64,000 nt of DNA from CAZMGV01 sp964621525 [NCBI: uncultured bacterium]. GTDB taxonomy: Bacteria > JAGRBM01. How positions within the stretch are numbered: position 1 is the first letter of the stretch; the number at the start of each line of letters is the position of its first letter. Position numbers and translations under genes: made by a program. The notes under the pieces were generated by a model that did not search any database, was not told the DNA's origin, and saw only the letters and a list, made by a program, of their open reading frames with translations. This document shows positions 1-9,642 of this stretch, piece by piece. Location of the stretch: assembly GCA_964621525.1 (NCBI GenBank), contig CAZUMS010000018.1:1-64000 (forward strand). The letters are read 5' to 3'.

Positions 1-572
1 CATCTTTCAAGCGAGGGGGATCGCGGGGCCAGCCTCCGGGCGGAGACTTACCTACTGTGAATATTCTAGAACATAAGAAATGCATATCAAGAGGGGGTAG
101 ATCAATCGGCCTTATAACTGCCTGATATTACAGGACTAAATATTTTCAAGAATGGCCATGAACCCTCAAGAGGGGTGAAAATGGGGGCGTCGTAGTCCCT
201 CGCCCCGAACCGGCACAGCCCCGTCAGCTCGTCGGAGTGGCACCCCGCCCCACACGAACCTCGAATAGACCTTCAGGTCATTCCCCGACGGGTCCGCGCA
301 CGCGGCCGCGCCCCCCTGCCAGTACGGGTCGGCGCACCGCCGCCACTCCGCCACGATCCGGCCCGCCGACCACTGCCACACCCGGTCTTGTAAACCTCAC
401 TGCCCGGTTGCTTTCCCCAGGTGAGTTCAACTAGAGGCTGGCCCTCATGCGGCAACTTCTATTGCCGCCCACTTAAACCAGTCGCTTGCCAGCCATTCCG
501 AAGGGCCGGTCCGGGCGACACACCCGGCCGGATACGTCCGCCCACAACCTTCCCGGCAAGGAACCGGTTTTC
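1..572. other. No supported gene; AT-rich then GC-rich leader region
   Basis: Roughly the first 160 bases are much richer in A and T than the rest of the window (for example around 55-155), which fits promoter or intergenic DNA. From about 170 to 480 the sequence is GC-rich with short open frames on both strands, none with a recognisable domain or ribosome binding site. The helicase gene begins at 573. I see no RNA gene here. Confidence 0.5.
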
Positions 573-2102
573 ATGCAATCTTCAGAATCCTCACCCGGAA
601 CGGGCTTTGCCCGTTTCAACCTCAGTCCTTCTGTCATGAAGGGAATCGCCGGAGCCGGGTTCACCGAACCCCGTCCGATCCAGGCCGCCACCATCGAGGC
701 CGCCATGGAGGGCCGCGACGTGCTCGGCCTCGCCCAGACCGGCACCGGCAAGACGGCTGCCTTCGCCATTCCGGTGATCGAGCGGCTGCTCAAGCCGGGC
801 AAACCCGGCCCCCGTACGCTGATCGTCGCGCCGACGCGGGAGCTCGCCAACCAGATCGAGACCGAGATCCGGCTGCTCGCCAAATTCACCCCGCTGAAAA
901 CCGCCGCCATCTTCGGCGGCGTGTCGTTCCACCGGCAGATCGAGGCCATGCGCCGGCGGCCCGAGATCATCGTCGCCTGCCCCGGACGCCTGCTCGACCT
1001 CGTGGGCGAGCGGGTGGTGCGGCTCGATTCGGTCGAGGTCCTCGTCCTGGACGAGGCCGACCACATGTTCGACATGGGATTCCTGCCCGATCTCAGGCGG
1101 ATCATCTCCGCGCTGCCTCCGAAACGCCAGAATCTCCTGTTCTCGGCCACCATGCCGGCGGAAATCCGCCAGCTCGCCGACGGCCTCCTGACCACGCCGA
1201 AGGTGGTCGAGCTCGCCCATTCGAAACCCGCGACGACCATCCAGCACGCCCTCTGCTGGGTCGCCGACAGCCGCAAGCAGGATCTCCTGAAGATCCTCCT
1301 GTCGGAAAAGACCTTCAGCTCCGCCATCGTGTTCACCCGGACCAAGCACCGGGCGAAGCGGCTCGCCGACGCGCTCGGCAAGGCCGGATTCCGGGCCGTC
1401 GCGCTTCAGGGCAACATGTCCCAGCCGCAGCGCGACCGCGCCATGTCGGAGTTCCGGAGCGGCCGCTCGAACGTCCTGGTCGCCACCGACATCGCCGCCC
1501 GGGGTCTCGACATCGCCAGCGTGTCGCACGTCATCAACTTCGATGTCCCCACGACGCCCGACGCCTATACGCACCGCATCGGCCGCACCGGGCGCTCGGA
1601 GCGGCAGGGTCAGGCCTACACCTTTGTTACCTCCGAAGACCGGCAGGAGGTCCGTGCGATCGAGCGCAAGATCAACATGCGGATTCCGACCCACGAAGTT
1701 CCGGAATTCGATGCCTCCGCGCCTTCCGCTCCGGCGCAGCAGACCTTCCAGCGTCCCCAGGAATCCTACCGCCAGCAGGCACGCCCGCAGTCCCACCGGC
1801 AGCGGGAACCGTTCCGCAGCGACCGGCCGCACCACTCCGGCGGGCGCCCGGACAACCGGCCTCCCCGGCCGGAGTCCCGGCAGGGGGAATCCTCCGGCCG
1901 TCCGGAACAAGGCCGCTCTGCCGGGCAGCACCCGGGCCGTGCCGCCCATCCCCCCCAGCGGACGCACGACCGGCACCCGCGCCAGGGTGAGCAGCGGAGC
2001 GCCGAGGGCCGGCATCCCGGCTCCGGCAGGCCCCAAGGCAGCGGACGCCCGTTCCGGCCGGGCCGCCCGTTCCGCGGACCGAACCCGCGCAAATCCTCGT
2101 AA
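573..2102 (+). CDS. DEAD-box ATP-dependent RNA helicase, RhlE-like
   Basis: Predicted 509-residue RNA helicase that unwinds or remodels structured RNA, for example in ribosome assembly or RNA decay. All core motifs are visible: a Q motif near residues 10-40, Walker A AQTGTGKT at 54-61, PTRELANQ, the DEAD box at about 160, SAT at about 191, ATDIAARGLDI, and HRIGRTGR at about 334. The two RecA domains end near residue 385 and are followed by a roughly 120-residue tail rich in R, G, P, Q and S, typical of RNA-binding tails in RhlE and related proteins. An in-frame start at 486 is possible, but the ATG at 573 begins just before the conserved core and has a GGCAAGGAA-like ribosome site upstream. 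Which DEAD-box subfamily it belongs to is inferred from layout, not tested. Confidence 0.93.
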   Translation: MQSSESSPGTGFARFNLSPSVMKGIAGAGFTEPRPIQAATIEAAMEGRDVLGLAQTGTGKTAAFAIPVIERLLKPGKPGPRTLIVAPTRELANQIETEIRLLAKFTPLKTAAIFGGVSFHRQIEAMRRRPEIIVACPGRLLDLVGERVVRLDSVEVLVLDEADHMFDMGFLPDLRRIISALPPKRQNLLFSATMPAEIRQLADGLLTTPKVVELAHSKPATTIQHALCWVADSRKQDLLKILLSEKTFSSAIVFTRTKHRAKRLADALGKAGFRAVALQGNMSQPQRDRAMSEFRSGRSNVLVATDIAARGLDIASVSHVINFDVPTTPDAYTHRIGRTGRSERQGQAYTFVTSEDRQEVRAIERKINMRIPTHEVPEFDASAPSAPAQQTFQRPQESYRQQARPQSHRQREPFRSDRPHHSGGRPDNRPPRPESRQGESSGRPEQGRSAGQHPGRAAHPPQRTHDRHPRQGEQRSAEGRHPGSGRPQGSGRPFRPGRPFRGPNPRKSS

Positions 2103-2106
2103 ACCG

Positions 2107-2128
2107 GCATCCCGGCGGCCTGATGCCC
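2107..2128 (+). terminator. Hairpin after helicase gene
   Basis: GGCATC at 2107-2112 pairs with GATGCC at 2123-2128. Flanking AAACCGG and CCGGGTTT can extend the stem with one bulge, and the right arm ends in TTT. It lies 5 bases after the helicase stop codon. The T-run is short, so this is only a possible terminator. Confidence 0.35.
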
Positions 2129-2192
2129 CTGCAACCGGGTTTCCCGGCGGCGCGGCATTGACCGCCGTTCCGCCGTACGCCATGGGTATTTA

Positions 2193-2873
2193 GTGGACGG
2201 ACGCGTCAGTCAAACAATCTCAGGGCGGAAACGGCCGGCAGGACGGGCCAAACCTGTCCGGGGCCGCCCCCGGGATCCGGAGCTACCCGAACGGCGCCGG
2301 GAGCAGATCCTGGACGCCGCCTCCCGCCTGTTCGCCAAGAAGGGCTATCCCAATACGGACCTCCAGGAACTGGCGGACCTGCTGGGCGTGGGCAAGGGCA
2401 CGATCTACCGGTACTTCCCTTCGAAAAAGGACCTATTCCTCGCCTGCGCCGACTGGAGCATGCACCGGCTCACAGGGACCGTGAACGCGGTCGCGGACAC
2501 GGAACCCGATACTATCGCGGCGATGAGGACCGCGATCCGTGCCTATCTCACGTTTTTCGACGAGAACCCGCACTTCGTGGAGCTACTCATCCAGGAGCGG
2601 GCCGAGTTCAAGAACCGCAAGCAGCCCACCTACTTCGAGCACCGGGAACGCAACGTGCCCCGCTGGAACGAGCGCTGGGACGATCTCCTGAAGCAAGGGC
2701 GGCTGAGGGTGAAAAACGTCAAGTCCATTTCGGACGTCGTGGGTTCGCTGCTCTACGGAACCATCTTCACCAACCTGATGGCCGGCCGGAAGAAATCGCT
2801 CGAAGAGCAGGCCGACGAGATCACCGACATCGTCCTCAATGGGGTCATGAAGCCCCGGAGCCTTTCCAAGTGA
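2193..2873 (+). CDS. TetR/AcrR-family transcriptional regulator of the efflux operon
   Basis: Predicted 226-residue DNA-binding repressor. The N-terminal third holds a TetR helix-turn-helix (about residues 32-80: RREQILDAASRLFAKKGY, then GVGKGTIYRYFPSKKDLF), preceded by a basic leader rich in R, K and P. The C-terminal part is a helical ligand and dimerisation domain. The start is GTG at 2193, with no strong ribosome site; no ATG exists before the conserved domain. The stop overlaps the GTG start of the following outer membrane factor gene by four bases, so this gene is the first of an efflux operon. This fits a local repressor that responds to pump substrates, but the operator is not obvious in the 90 bases upstream. 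Confidence 0.9.
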   Translation: MDGRVSQTISGRKRPAGRAKPVRGRPRDPELPERRREQILDAASRLFAKKGYPNTDLQELADLLGVGKGTIYRYFPSKKDLFLACADWSMHRLTGTVNAVADTEPDTIAAMRTAIRAYLTFFDENPHFVELLIQERAEFKNRKQPTYFEHRERNVPRWNERWDDLLKQGRLRVKNVKSISDVVGSLLYGTIFTNLMAGRKKSLEEQADEITDIVLNGVMKPRSLSK

Positions 2874-4303
2874 AACTGCGACCTCTCGCCCTTGTGGTTC
2901 TGGCCGCCGCCGGATGTGCGGCGCCCTATGAAGACAGCCCGTATTACCGGCCGCCGTCGGCCGCGAGGCAGAGACCGTCGGCGGGGCCGCCGCCCGCACC
3001 GGCTTCGGCGCCCGTTCCGGCAGCTCCGGAGTCCCCGGCCGCGACCCCGGCCGCTTCCGTTCCCGCCGCCGGGACAAAGCTCTCGCTCGCCCAGTGTATC
3101 GAGCAGGCGCTCTCCAGCAACCGCACGCTGTCGATCGTCCGCCGCCAGGCGGCCATCGCCAGAGACCAGGAAATGGAAACGATCGCCATCGCCCTGCCCC
3201 AGCTCAAGGCCACCGGGCGTTATGAGATCCGCAACAACGACCCCGGCGTGAACTCCTCCGGCCGTGCCGTCGTCTTCGGCGAACGGGAAAATCTCACCGG
3301 AAAGGTCGACCTGCTGGTCCCGCTATACAGCTTCGGGCGTGCCACGGGGCGCTTTGCCGCTGCCGGACGTATTGCCGAGGGCGTGGAGCTGGACGCCGAG
3401 CGAAGCCGCCAACAGGTTTCCATGGCGGTGAGCAGCGCCTATTTCTCGGTTCTTGAGGCGGAAAAGATCCGGACCGTCGTCGAGGATTCCGTCGCCGTAG
3501 TAAAACAGCAGGTGGAAATCTCACGGGAGTTCTACCAGCAGGGGCTCGTGGCCCAGAATGACGTCCTGACGGCGGAAGTCGAGCTCTCGGCCCGCGAGCA
3601 GGACCTGATCCGGGCGAAGAACAACGTGCTGCTCGCCCGGGCGTCGCTGAACCGCCTGCTCGGCCGGGACACGGGCGCGGAAGTGGAGCTCGAGGATGTG
3701 AGCGAAACCGCCCCGTGGAACGGCAGCTACGAGGCGCTCCTGGACCGGGCCCTGGACAAACGGCCCGATCTCATGGCCCTTCGCAAGCAGATCGAGGCGA
3801 TGCAGGAGCAGTACAAGTCGACCCGCGCCGAATGGTTCCCCTATGCCTACGGCTTCGGGGCCTACAACCACACCAGCGACAAGAGCGTCCTGAACCCCGA
3901 CTGGCTTTCCGGCGGCGTCGCCGTCGAGTGGCCCCTGTTCGAAGGCGGGCTGCGGATGCACCAGCTCGCCCGCAACCGCAAGGAGATCGAGTCGGCCATC
4001 GACCGCCACAACGAAAAGGCGGACGACATCGTTCTCGAGGTGAAGCAGGCGTATCTGCGCCTCCGGGAAGCCGCCGACCGGCTCCCGGTGGCCCGCAAGG
4101 CCTCCGACATCGCCGCCGAGAATCTCCGGATCGTCCGGGACCAGTACAGCCAGGGGCTCGTGAGCAGCAACGACGTGCTGATCCAGGAAGAGCGCCTGAG
4201 CCGGGCCCGGAGCAACTATTACGGCTCGATCTACGACTACTACAACGCCTACGCGGCGCTTGAGACCGCCGCCGGAACGGCGCCCGCCGAAGTGAAACCC
4301 TGA
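2870..4303 (+). CDS. TolC-family outer membrane efflux lipoprotein
   Basis: Predicted 477-residue outer membrane channel of a tripartite efflux pump. The GTG start overlaps the stop of the upstream TetR gene. The N-terminus is a lipoprotein signal ending at Cys16 (LAAAGC), so the mature protein is probably lipid-anchored like the OprM/NodT branch. Residues about 25-65 form a proline- and alanine-rich linker. The rest contains the two repeated outer membrane factor halves, with long helices marked by related segments such as FYQQGLVAQNDVLTAEVELS and QYSQGLVSSNDVLIQEERLS. It is followed after 11 bases by the periplasmic adaptor gene. Confidence 0.93.
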   Translation: MKLRPLALVVLAAAGCAAPYEDSPYYRPPSAARQRPSAGPPPAPASAPVPAAPESPAATPAASVPAAGTKLSLAQCIEQALSSNRTLSIVRRQAAIARDQEMETIAIALPQLKATGRYEIRNNDPGVNSSGRAVVFGERENLTGKVDLLVPLYSFGRATGRFAAAGRIAEGVELDAERSRQQVSMAVSSAYFSVLEAEKIRTVVEDSVAVVKQQVEISREFYQQGLVAQNDVLTAEVELSAREQDLIRAKNNVLLARASLNRLLGRDTGAEVELEDVSETAPWNGSYEALLDRALDKRPDLMALRKQIEAMQEQYKSTRAEWFPYAYGFGAYNHTSDKSVLNPDWLSGGVAVEWPLFEGGLRMHQLARNRKEIESAIDRHNEKADDIVLEVKQAYLRLREAADRLPVARKASDIAAENLRIVRDQYSQGLVSSNDVLIQEERLSRARSNYYGSIYDYYNAYAALETAAGTAPAEVKP

Positions 4304-4314
4304 GGAACCACCCC

Positions 4315-5397
4315 ATGAAATTCCGCCATCTGATCACCGCTACCGCCCTGGCTCCCTTGCTCGTCCTGTCCGCCTGCAAGGCGGGAAAGGAAAAGGAAGC
4401 TGATCCGGCCAAAGCGGAGGCCGTCGCGCCGAAGTCCGAAGGGACCTGGGCCGCCGCTACTCGCAAGCCGCTTGTCGGCACCACGAGTGCGGTCGGCTCC
4501 TTCAAGCCCCGTCAGATGAGCAAGCTGGGCACCCAGGTGACGGGCCGGGTCCGCGAAGTCCATGTTGATGTCGGCGACCGGGTCCGCAAGGGACAGGAGC
4601 TGCTCCGTCTGGACCCAGTCCGGTTCGAGCTCCAGCTCGCCCAGGGCGAAGCCGAGTACAAGGCTGCCAAGTCCGCCTACGAAGACACGAAGCTCAACTA
4701 CGAGCGCATGAAAAACCTCTGGGACAAGCCCGACGGAACCCAGCCGACCATCGCCCGCAAGCTCTACGACGATGCCAAGACCCGTTACGACGAGGCTGCG
4801 GCCCGGTTCGAGAAAGCCGACAAGGCCCTCGCCTATACGAAGCAGGAACTCCGGGACACCGGCGTCTATGCGCCCTACGACGGTGTCATCACAGCCCGAT
4901 ACGTGGACCCCGGCGAACCGGTCACCTCGACTCCGGTCACTCATGTCCTCGAGATCCAGGATTCGGCGGTGCTGGAACTCGAGTTCTCCCTGCCGCAGGA
5001 GAGCATCGCCTACGTAAAGGCAGGAACGTCCATCGAGTTTGACGTCGAAGGCGTCCCCGGCAGCGCCGGAAAGGCGAACATCGACGTCGTGTATCCCGAC
5101 GTGGATGTCGCGACGCGGTCATTCAGGTGCCGGGTCCTCGTGGACAACAGGGACAACCGCTACCGCTCGGGCATGCTCGTCAACGTGCGCGTCACCGAGG
5201 AGCTGAAGAAGGACGCCCTCGTTGTCCCCCGCGATGCGGTCAAAACCTCTGGCGGCAAGTCCAGGGTCCAGATCAGGGGCCAAAGCGGCCCCGAGTACCG
5301 ACCGGTCGAGACCGGCTCGATGACGGATACGGAAGTGGAAATCGTGAGCGGCCTCTCGGACGGCGAGAGCGTGCTGCTCCCCGGGGCCGGACGGTAA
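4315..5397 (+). CDS. RND efflux periplasmic adaptor subunit (HlyD/AcrA-like)
   Basis: Predicted 360-residue membrane fusion protein that joins the inner membrane pump to the TolC-like channel. A lipoprotein signal ends at Cys21 (LVLSAC). The biotinyl-lipoyl-like half motif GRVREVHVDVGDRVRKGQ lies near residues 78-95, followed by a helical hairpin (about 105-175). The second lipoyl half is DTGVYAPYDGVITARYVDPG (from about 182), and beta-barrel and membrane-proximal domains reach the C-terminus. It sits between the outer membrane factor gene (11 bases upstream) and the transporter gene (12 bases downstream), the usual order for a complete pump. Confidence 0.94.
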   Translation: MKFRHLITATALAPLLVLSACKAGKEKEADPAKAEAVAPKSEGTWAAATRKPLVGTTSAVGSFKPRQMSKLGTQVTGRVREVHVDVGDRVRKGQELLRLDPVRFELQLAQGEAEYKAAKSAYEDTKLNYERMKNLWDKPDGTQPTIARKLYDDAKTRYDEAAARFEKADKALAYTKQELRDTGVYAPYDGVITARYVDPGEPVTSTPVTHVLEIQDSAVLELEFSLPQESIAYVKAGTSIEFDVEGVPGSAGKANIDVVYPDVDVATRSFRCRVLVDNRDNRYRSGMLVNVRVTEELKKDALVVPRDAVKTSGGKSRVQIRGQSGPEYRPVETGSMTDTEVEIVSGLSDGESVLLPGAGR

Positions 5398-5409
5398 GGA
5401 CGGACGGGC

Positions 5410-8400
5410 ATGATACTTTCAGATACAGCCATCAAGCGGCCCGTTTTCGCCAGCATGGTGATTCTGGCAATCATCGTTTTTGGCCTCGTCTCGTTCCGCA
5501 AAATCGGCATCGACCTGTTCCCCCGGGTCGAATTCCCCACCATCACGATCCTCTCGCAGCTTCCGGGCGCTGACCCTGAAACGGTCGAGACGACCGTGAC
5601 CGATCCCATCGAGGAGGCGGTCTCCAGCATCTCCGGCATCAAGAATCTCCGGTCCATCAGCGCCGAGAACTTCTCGCAGGTGATCGTCGAGTTCGATCTC
5701 GACAAGGACGTGGACGTCGCGTACCAGGAGATCCAGGCGAAAATCGGCACCGTCCGGTCCGATCTGCCCGAAGACCTCGAAGAGCCTGTTGTCGAGAAAT
5801 TCGACGTGGACTCGGCCCCGATCATGGCCGTCGTCGTTTCGGGTGACCTCCCGGTCCGCGAACTCACCGATATCGCCGACAAGACGGTGAAGCAGCGGCT
5901 CCAGCGGGTCGAGAACGTCGGTCAGGTGAAGATCGTGGGCGGCCGGGACCGCAAGATGTGGATCTGGCTGGACCGGAACCGCCTCGAGGGTTATGGGCTC
6001 ACCGTCCAGGACGTCGTCGCCGCCCTCCGGACCGAGCACATCGAGATCCCCGGCGGGCGCGTCGAAACGGGCCCCAAGGAATACGTCGTCAAGACGAAGG
6101 CCGAGTTCTACGAGGCAGGCCAGTTCGCCGGGCTCGTCGTCACCTACAAGGACGGCGCGCCGGTCCGCATCCGAGACCTTGGCCGTGTGGAGGAGGGCCT
6201 CGAGGAAGAGCGCACGCTCGCCCGGCTGGACGAGACGCAGGCCGTGGCTCTGCTCGTTCGCCGTCAGTCCGGAACCAACACCGTCGCCGTCGCCGACCAG
6301 GTGAAGGCCGAGGTGAAGAAGATCGAAAAGGAACTCTCGGGCCGGGGGATCCGGCTCGAGATCGCCAAGGACCAGTCGATCTACATCCGCCATTCGGTGG
6401 ACGAGGTGTATTTTCATCTGATCTTCGGCGGCGGCCTCGCGATTCTCATCGTGTTCCTGTTCCTCAGGAACGTCCGGAGCACCTTCATCAGTTCGCTGGT
6501 ACTGCCCACGGCGGTGATCGGCACGTTCATCCTGATGAACATGCTCGACTTCACGCAGAACATGATGAGCCTTCTGGGCCTCTCGCTCGCCATCGGGCTC
6601 CTGATCGACGATGCTATCGTCGTACAGGAAAACATCATGCGGCACGTTGAGGAGGGCAAGCCCCCGATGCAGGCCGCTTCCGAAGCAACCAGCGAGATCG
6701 GTCTTGCGGTGCTTGCCGTGACCCTTTCGGTCGTCGCCGTGTTCGTCCCGGTCGCTTTCATGGACGGAATCGTCGGCCGGTTCTTCTACCAGTTCGGCCT
6801 CACCGTGACGTTCGCCGTCCTTATCTCCATGTTTGTCTCCTTCACGCTGGACCCGATGCTCTCCTCCCGCATCCTCGAAAAGCCGAAGGAGACAAAATTC
6901 TACAAGGTTACGGAAGAGTATTTCGTCCGGCTGGAAAACTGGTACGAAGGCATCCTCCGCTGGGCGCTCTCCCGCCGCCTGACGGTCGTCGCCGTCGCCG
7001 CCCTGGCATTTTTCGCCTCGGGCTGGCTGTCCACGTTCCTCCGGAGCGAGTTCCTGCCGCTCGAGGACCAGAGCGAGTTCAATATCAAGATCAAGGCCCC
7101 GCTAGGCGCCTCGCTCGCCGAAACGGACGCCATCATGGAAGACATCCGGAACCGCATTAAGGAAGAACCGTGGGTCGATTATATGTTCGCCACCATCGGT
7201 TCCGACGAGCTCCAGCGCGTCAACGAAGGTGCTCTCTACGTCAAGATGACCGGGAAAAAGTCCCGGTCGCTGTCGCAGGAGCAGGCGATGAAATGGACCC
7301 GTGCCCATATCCAGGACATCGCTGCCGCGCACGAGGCCAAACTCGGAGTCGAAGTGGTGCCCCGCGTCGGCGGCGGCGGCCGCCGCTCGGCCGATCTCCA
7401 GCTTGAAATCCGCGGCCGCGATCTCGCCGAGCTTGAGGCCATCTCCGCGGATGTCGTGAATTTCATGCACGGGCACAAGGGCTACGCGGACGTCGACACG
7501 ACCTACGAAAACAACAAGCCCCAGGTTGGCGTCTACATCAAGCGCGACCGGGCGGCGGATCTCGGCGTCCGCCCGGCGTCCGTGGGCTCCACGATCCGGG
7601 CGCTGATCGGCGGCGACGACGTGACGAAATACCGCGCGGCCGGGGACCGGTACGACGTAGCCGTGCGCCTCGAGCAGAACTTCCGCGACACGACCGATGC
7701 CATCAACCAGCTTTCGGTACGGACCTCATCCGGCGAGCTGGTCCGGATGCCCAACGTCGCAACCGTGAAGGAAGAAGCCGGCCCCGTCCAGATCGACCGG
7801 TTCAACCGGACCCGGCAGATCACCGTCCTCGGCAGCCTGGACCGCAGCCAGAAGGTACTCGGCGAGGCGGTTTCCGAACTCACCGGCTACCTGAACGAGC
7901 GGGGCATACCGCCCGGCTACACATTCGGGTTCGCCGGACAGGCGGACACGATGAAGGAATCCTTCTCGAACCTCCTGTTCGCCCTCTTCATGGCCATTGT
8001 CATGATCTACATGGTGCTGGCTTCTCAGTTCGAAAGCTTCCTGCACCCGTTCACCATCATGCTCGCGCTTCCGCTCTCGTTCGTCGGAGCCTTCGGTGCA
8101 CTGGTGGCCACGGGGCTCACGCTCAATATCTATACGATGATCGGCATGATCATGCTGATGGGCCTCGTCACGAAAAACGGCGTGCTGCTCGTGGACTATA
8201 CGAACGTACTCCGGGAGAAAGGTGCCGACCGGATGACGGCGATCCTGAAAGCGGGCCCCGTGCGTCTCCGGCCCATCCTCATGACGACGCTGGCGCTCAT
8301 CTTCGGTATGCTGCCGCTCGCCCTTGGTGGCGGCGAAGGCGCCGAGACCCGGCGTCCGATGGCTACCGCCGTGATCGGCGGACTCATCACCTCGACGATC

Positions 8401-8520
8401 CTGACCCTGGTGGTCGTCCCGGTGGTCTATGCCATCATCGACGACTTCAAGGAATGGCTCCTTCGCAAGCTTGGCTTCGCGAAACCGGCCCCGGCGGCAG
8501 ATCCCAGCCCCCAGCACTGA
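5410..8520 (+). CDS. RND-family efflux transporter, AcrB/MdtB-like inner membrane pump
   Basis: Predicted 1036-residue proton-driven pump, about the normal length of an HAE1/AcrB-type transporter. It has an N-terminal membrane segment, two large periplasmic loops and twelve predicted transmembrane segments. The proton-relay residues are visible: Asp400-Asp401 in GLLIDDAIVVQENI (TM4) and Lys922 in GLVTKNGVLLVDYT (TM10). With the adaptor and channel genes upstream it makes a complete tripartite exporter. The substrate cannot be read from sequence; it may be drugs, lipids or other small hydrophobic compounds. CzcA-type heavy-metal transporters are less likely given the DD motif context, but they are not excluded. 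Confidence 0.95.
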   Translation: MILSDTAIKRPVFASMVILAIIVFGLVSFRKIGIDLFPRVEFPTITILSQLPGADPETVETTVTDPIEEAVSSISGIKNLRSISAENFSQVIVEFDLDKDVDVAYQEIQAKIGTVRSDLPEDLEEPVVEKFDVDSAPIMAVVVSGDLPVRELTDIADKTVKQRLQRVENVGQVKIVGGRDRKMWIWLDRNRLEGYGLTVQDVVAALRTEHIEIPGGRVETGPKEYVVKTKAEFYEAGQFAGLVVTYKDGAPVRIRDLGRVEEGLEEERTLARLDETQAVALLVRRQSGTNTVAVADQVKAEVKKIEKELSGRGIRLEIAKDQSIYIRHSVDEVYFHLIFGGGLAILIVFLFLRNVRSTFISSLVLPTAVIGTFILMNMLDFTQNMMSLLGLSLAIGLLIDDAIVVQENIMRHVEEGKPPMQAASEATSEIGLAVLAVTLSVVAVFVPVAFMDGIVGRFFYQFGLTVTFAVLISMFVSFTLDPMLSSRILEKPKETKFYKVTEEYFVRLENWYEGILRWALSRRLTVVAVAALAFFASGWLSTFLRSEFLPLEDQSEFNIKIKAPLGASLAETDAIMEDIRNRIKEEPWVDYMFATIGSDELQRVNEGALYVKMTGKKSRSLSQEQAMKWTRAHIQDIAAAHEAKLGVEVVPRVGGGGRRSADLQLEIRGRDLAELEAISADVVNFMHGHKGYADVDTTYENNKPQVGVYIKRDRAADLGVRPASVGSTIRALIGGDDVTKYRAAGDRYDVAVRLEQNFRDTTDAINQLSVRTSSGELVRMPNVATVKEEAGPVQIDRFNRTRQITVLGSLDRSQKVLGEAVSELTGYLNERGIPPGYTFGFAGQADTMKESFSNLLFALFMAIVMIYMVLASQFESFLHPFTIMLALPLSFVGAFGALVATGLTLNIYTMIGMIMLMGLVTKNGVLLVDYTNVLREKGADRMTAILKAGPVRLRPILMTTLALIFGMLPLALGGGEGAETRRPMATAVIGGLITSTILTLVVVPVVYAIIDDFKEWLLRKLGFAKPAPAADPSPQH

Positions 8521-8546
8521 GACAAACATTCGGTTTTGTATCCATC

Positions 8547-8580
8547 GGTTCCGGTTTGAGCCGGTCCGGAGCGGTTTTTT
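8547..8580 (+). terminator. Likely intrinsic terminator of efflux operon
   Basis: A GC-rich segment with self-complementary CCGG blocks (GTTCCGG, GAGCCGG, TCCGGAGC) ends in GCGG followed by six T residues at 8575-8580. It begins about 27 bases after the pump stop codon. Several alternative stems are possible, so the exact structure is uncertain. Confidence 0.5.
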
Positions 8581-8654
8581 GACTCTTCTCATTGTCCGGC
8601 ACTGCCGCCAGTGGCACCATTAACGGACCGATCATTCAAAGGAGAATTTCCCGC

Positions 8655-9608
8655 ATGTCCGTGAGCCGCGCCGATCTCGACCGATACCTGGACCGGGTCG
8701 CCTCGAAGGTGAAGGACCCGAACGTTGGGCTTTTCGGGCCCGGCTCGCTCGTCTGGGAGATCAACCGGGAAGTCATCAACATTATCGGCGGCGGACGGGC
8801 GCTGCTGCTCCAGACGGCCCATCCCTATGTGGCCCACGGCGTCGACCAGCACTCCAACACGACGACCGATCCCCACGGCCGGTTCAAACGAACATATCTG
8901 AACATCGCCGCCGTCGTGTTCGGAAGCCTTCAGGATGCGGTCCAGGCGTCCCGCCGCGTCCATGCGCTTCATGACACGATCACCGGAAAGATCACCGAGA
9001 ACATCGCCCGCTACCGGGCCGGAGACGCCTACGAAGCGAACGTCGAGCCGGCGCTACTCTGGGTCCATGCGACGCTCTGGGAGAGCCCGGTCTTCATTTA
9101 CGAGCAGACCGTCCGGCCGCTTTCGCTCGAGGAGAAGAACCGCCTCTACGAAGAGAGCAAGCTGTTCGCCTACATGTTCGGCATTTCCGATTCGACGCTT
9201 CCGCCGGACTGGACCCAGTTCATCGAATACTGCCATCGCATGTGGGAGTCGGACGAACTCGGTGTCGGCAGACCGGCCCGCGAAATCGCGAACTGGGCCC
9301 TGACGCCGCCCGTCCCGCTGCTCGGCCCCGCGATGAACCTCTACAAGATCGTCACGGCAGGGCTGCTGCCCGAGCGGTTCCGGAACGAATACGGCTTCCG
9401 GTGGAATGCCGCCGACCGGATGATCTTTAAAACCTTCATGACGGCAGTCCGCACCCTGTATCCGCTCACGCCGAAGCCCTGGCGGTATGTTCCTGCCTAT
9501 ATCGACGCCGAACGGCGGATCCAGGGCCTTCCCGGCCGCGACCCGCTCGCCAAGTACCGCGAAGACTGGCTGATGAATCTCCTGAAGGCCCGGGCGAAGG
9601 AAGGCTGA
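8655..9608 (+). CDS. Oxygenase MpaB family protein (DUF2236)
   Basis: Predicted 317-residue protein of the MpaB/DUF2236 family, which includes heme-containing rubber oxygenases (latex-clearing proteins) and the fungal MpaB oxygenase. The family signature is present near the N-terminus: GPGSLVWEINRE, then RALLLQTAHPYVAHGVDQHS. The histidines here correspond to the conserved heme-associated region of the family. The chosen ATG at 8655 has a strong AAAGGAGAA ribosome site 8 bases upstream; an in-frame start at 8592 lacks one. It ends 20 bases before the convergent TetR gene. Its place beside genes for sterol-carrier, monooxygenase and PF10118 proteins suggests oxidation of a hydrophobic substrate, but the substrate is unknown. 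Confidence 0.85.
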   Translation: MSVSRADLDRYLDRVASKVKDPNVGLFGPGSLVWEINREVINIIGGGRALLLQTAHPYVAHGVDQHSNTTTDPHGRFKRTYLNIAAVVFGSLQDAVQASRRVHALHDTITGKITENIARYRAGDAYEANVEPALLWVHATLWESPVFIYEQTVRPLSLEEKNRLYEESKLFAYMFGISDSTLPPDWTQFIEYCHRMWESDELGVGRPAREIANWALTPPVPLLGPAMNLYKIVTAGLLPERFRNEYGFRWNAADRMIFKTFMTAVRTLYPLTPKPWRYVPAYIDAERRIQGLPGRDPLAKYREDWLMNLLKARAKEG

Positions 9609-9619
9609 CGAGACGGGCT

Positions 9620-9642
9620 TCCGCCGGCTCAATTCCGGCGGA
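9620..9642. terminator. Hairpin shared by two convergent genes
   Basis: TCCGCCGG at 9620-9627 pairs perfectly with CCGGCGGA at 9635-9642 around a 7-base loop. It lies between the oxygenase stop (9608) and the last codons of the opposite-strand TetR gene. It may stop transcription from both sides. No long T-run is present. Confidence 0.4.

Noticed and set aside
166-381. A 71-residue minus-strand frame with a Cys-rich, Trp-rich sequence in the upstream region
   Set aside because: It has no ribosome site, no homologue I can name and no clear neighbours. It could be a gene remnant, but I cannot support it.
591-2183. A 530-codon minus-strand open frame opposite the DEAD-box helicase
   Set aside because: The helicase shows all family motifs on the plus strand; the minus frame is a codon-bias shadow with no domain.
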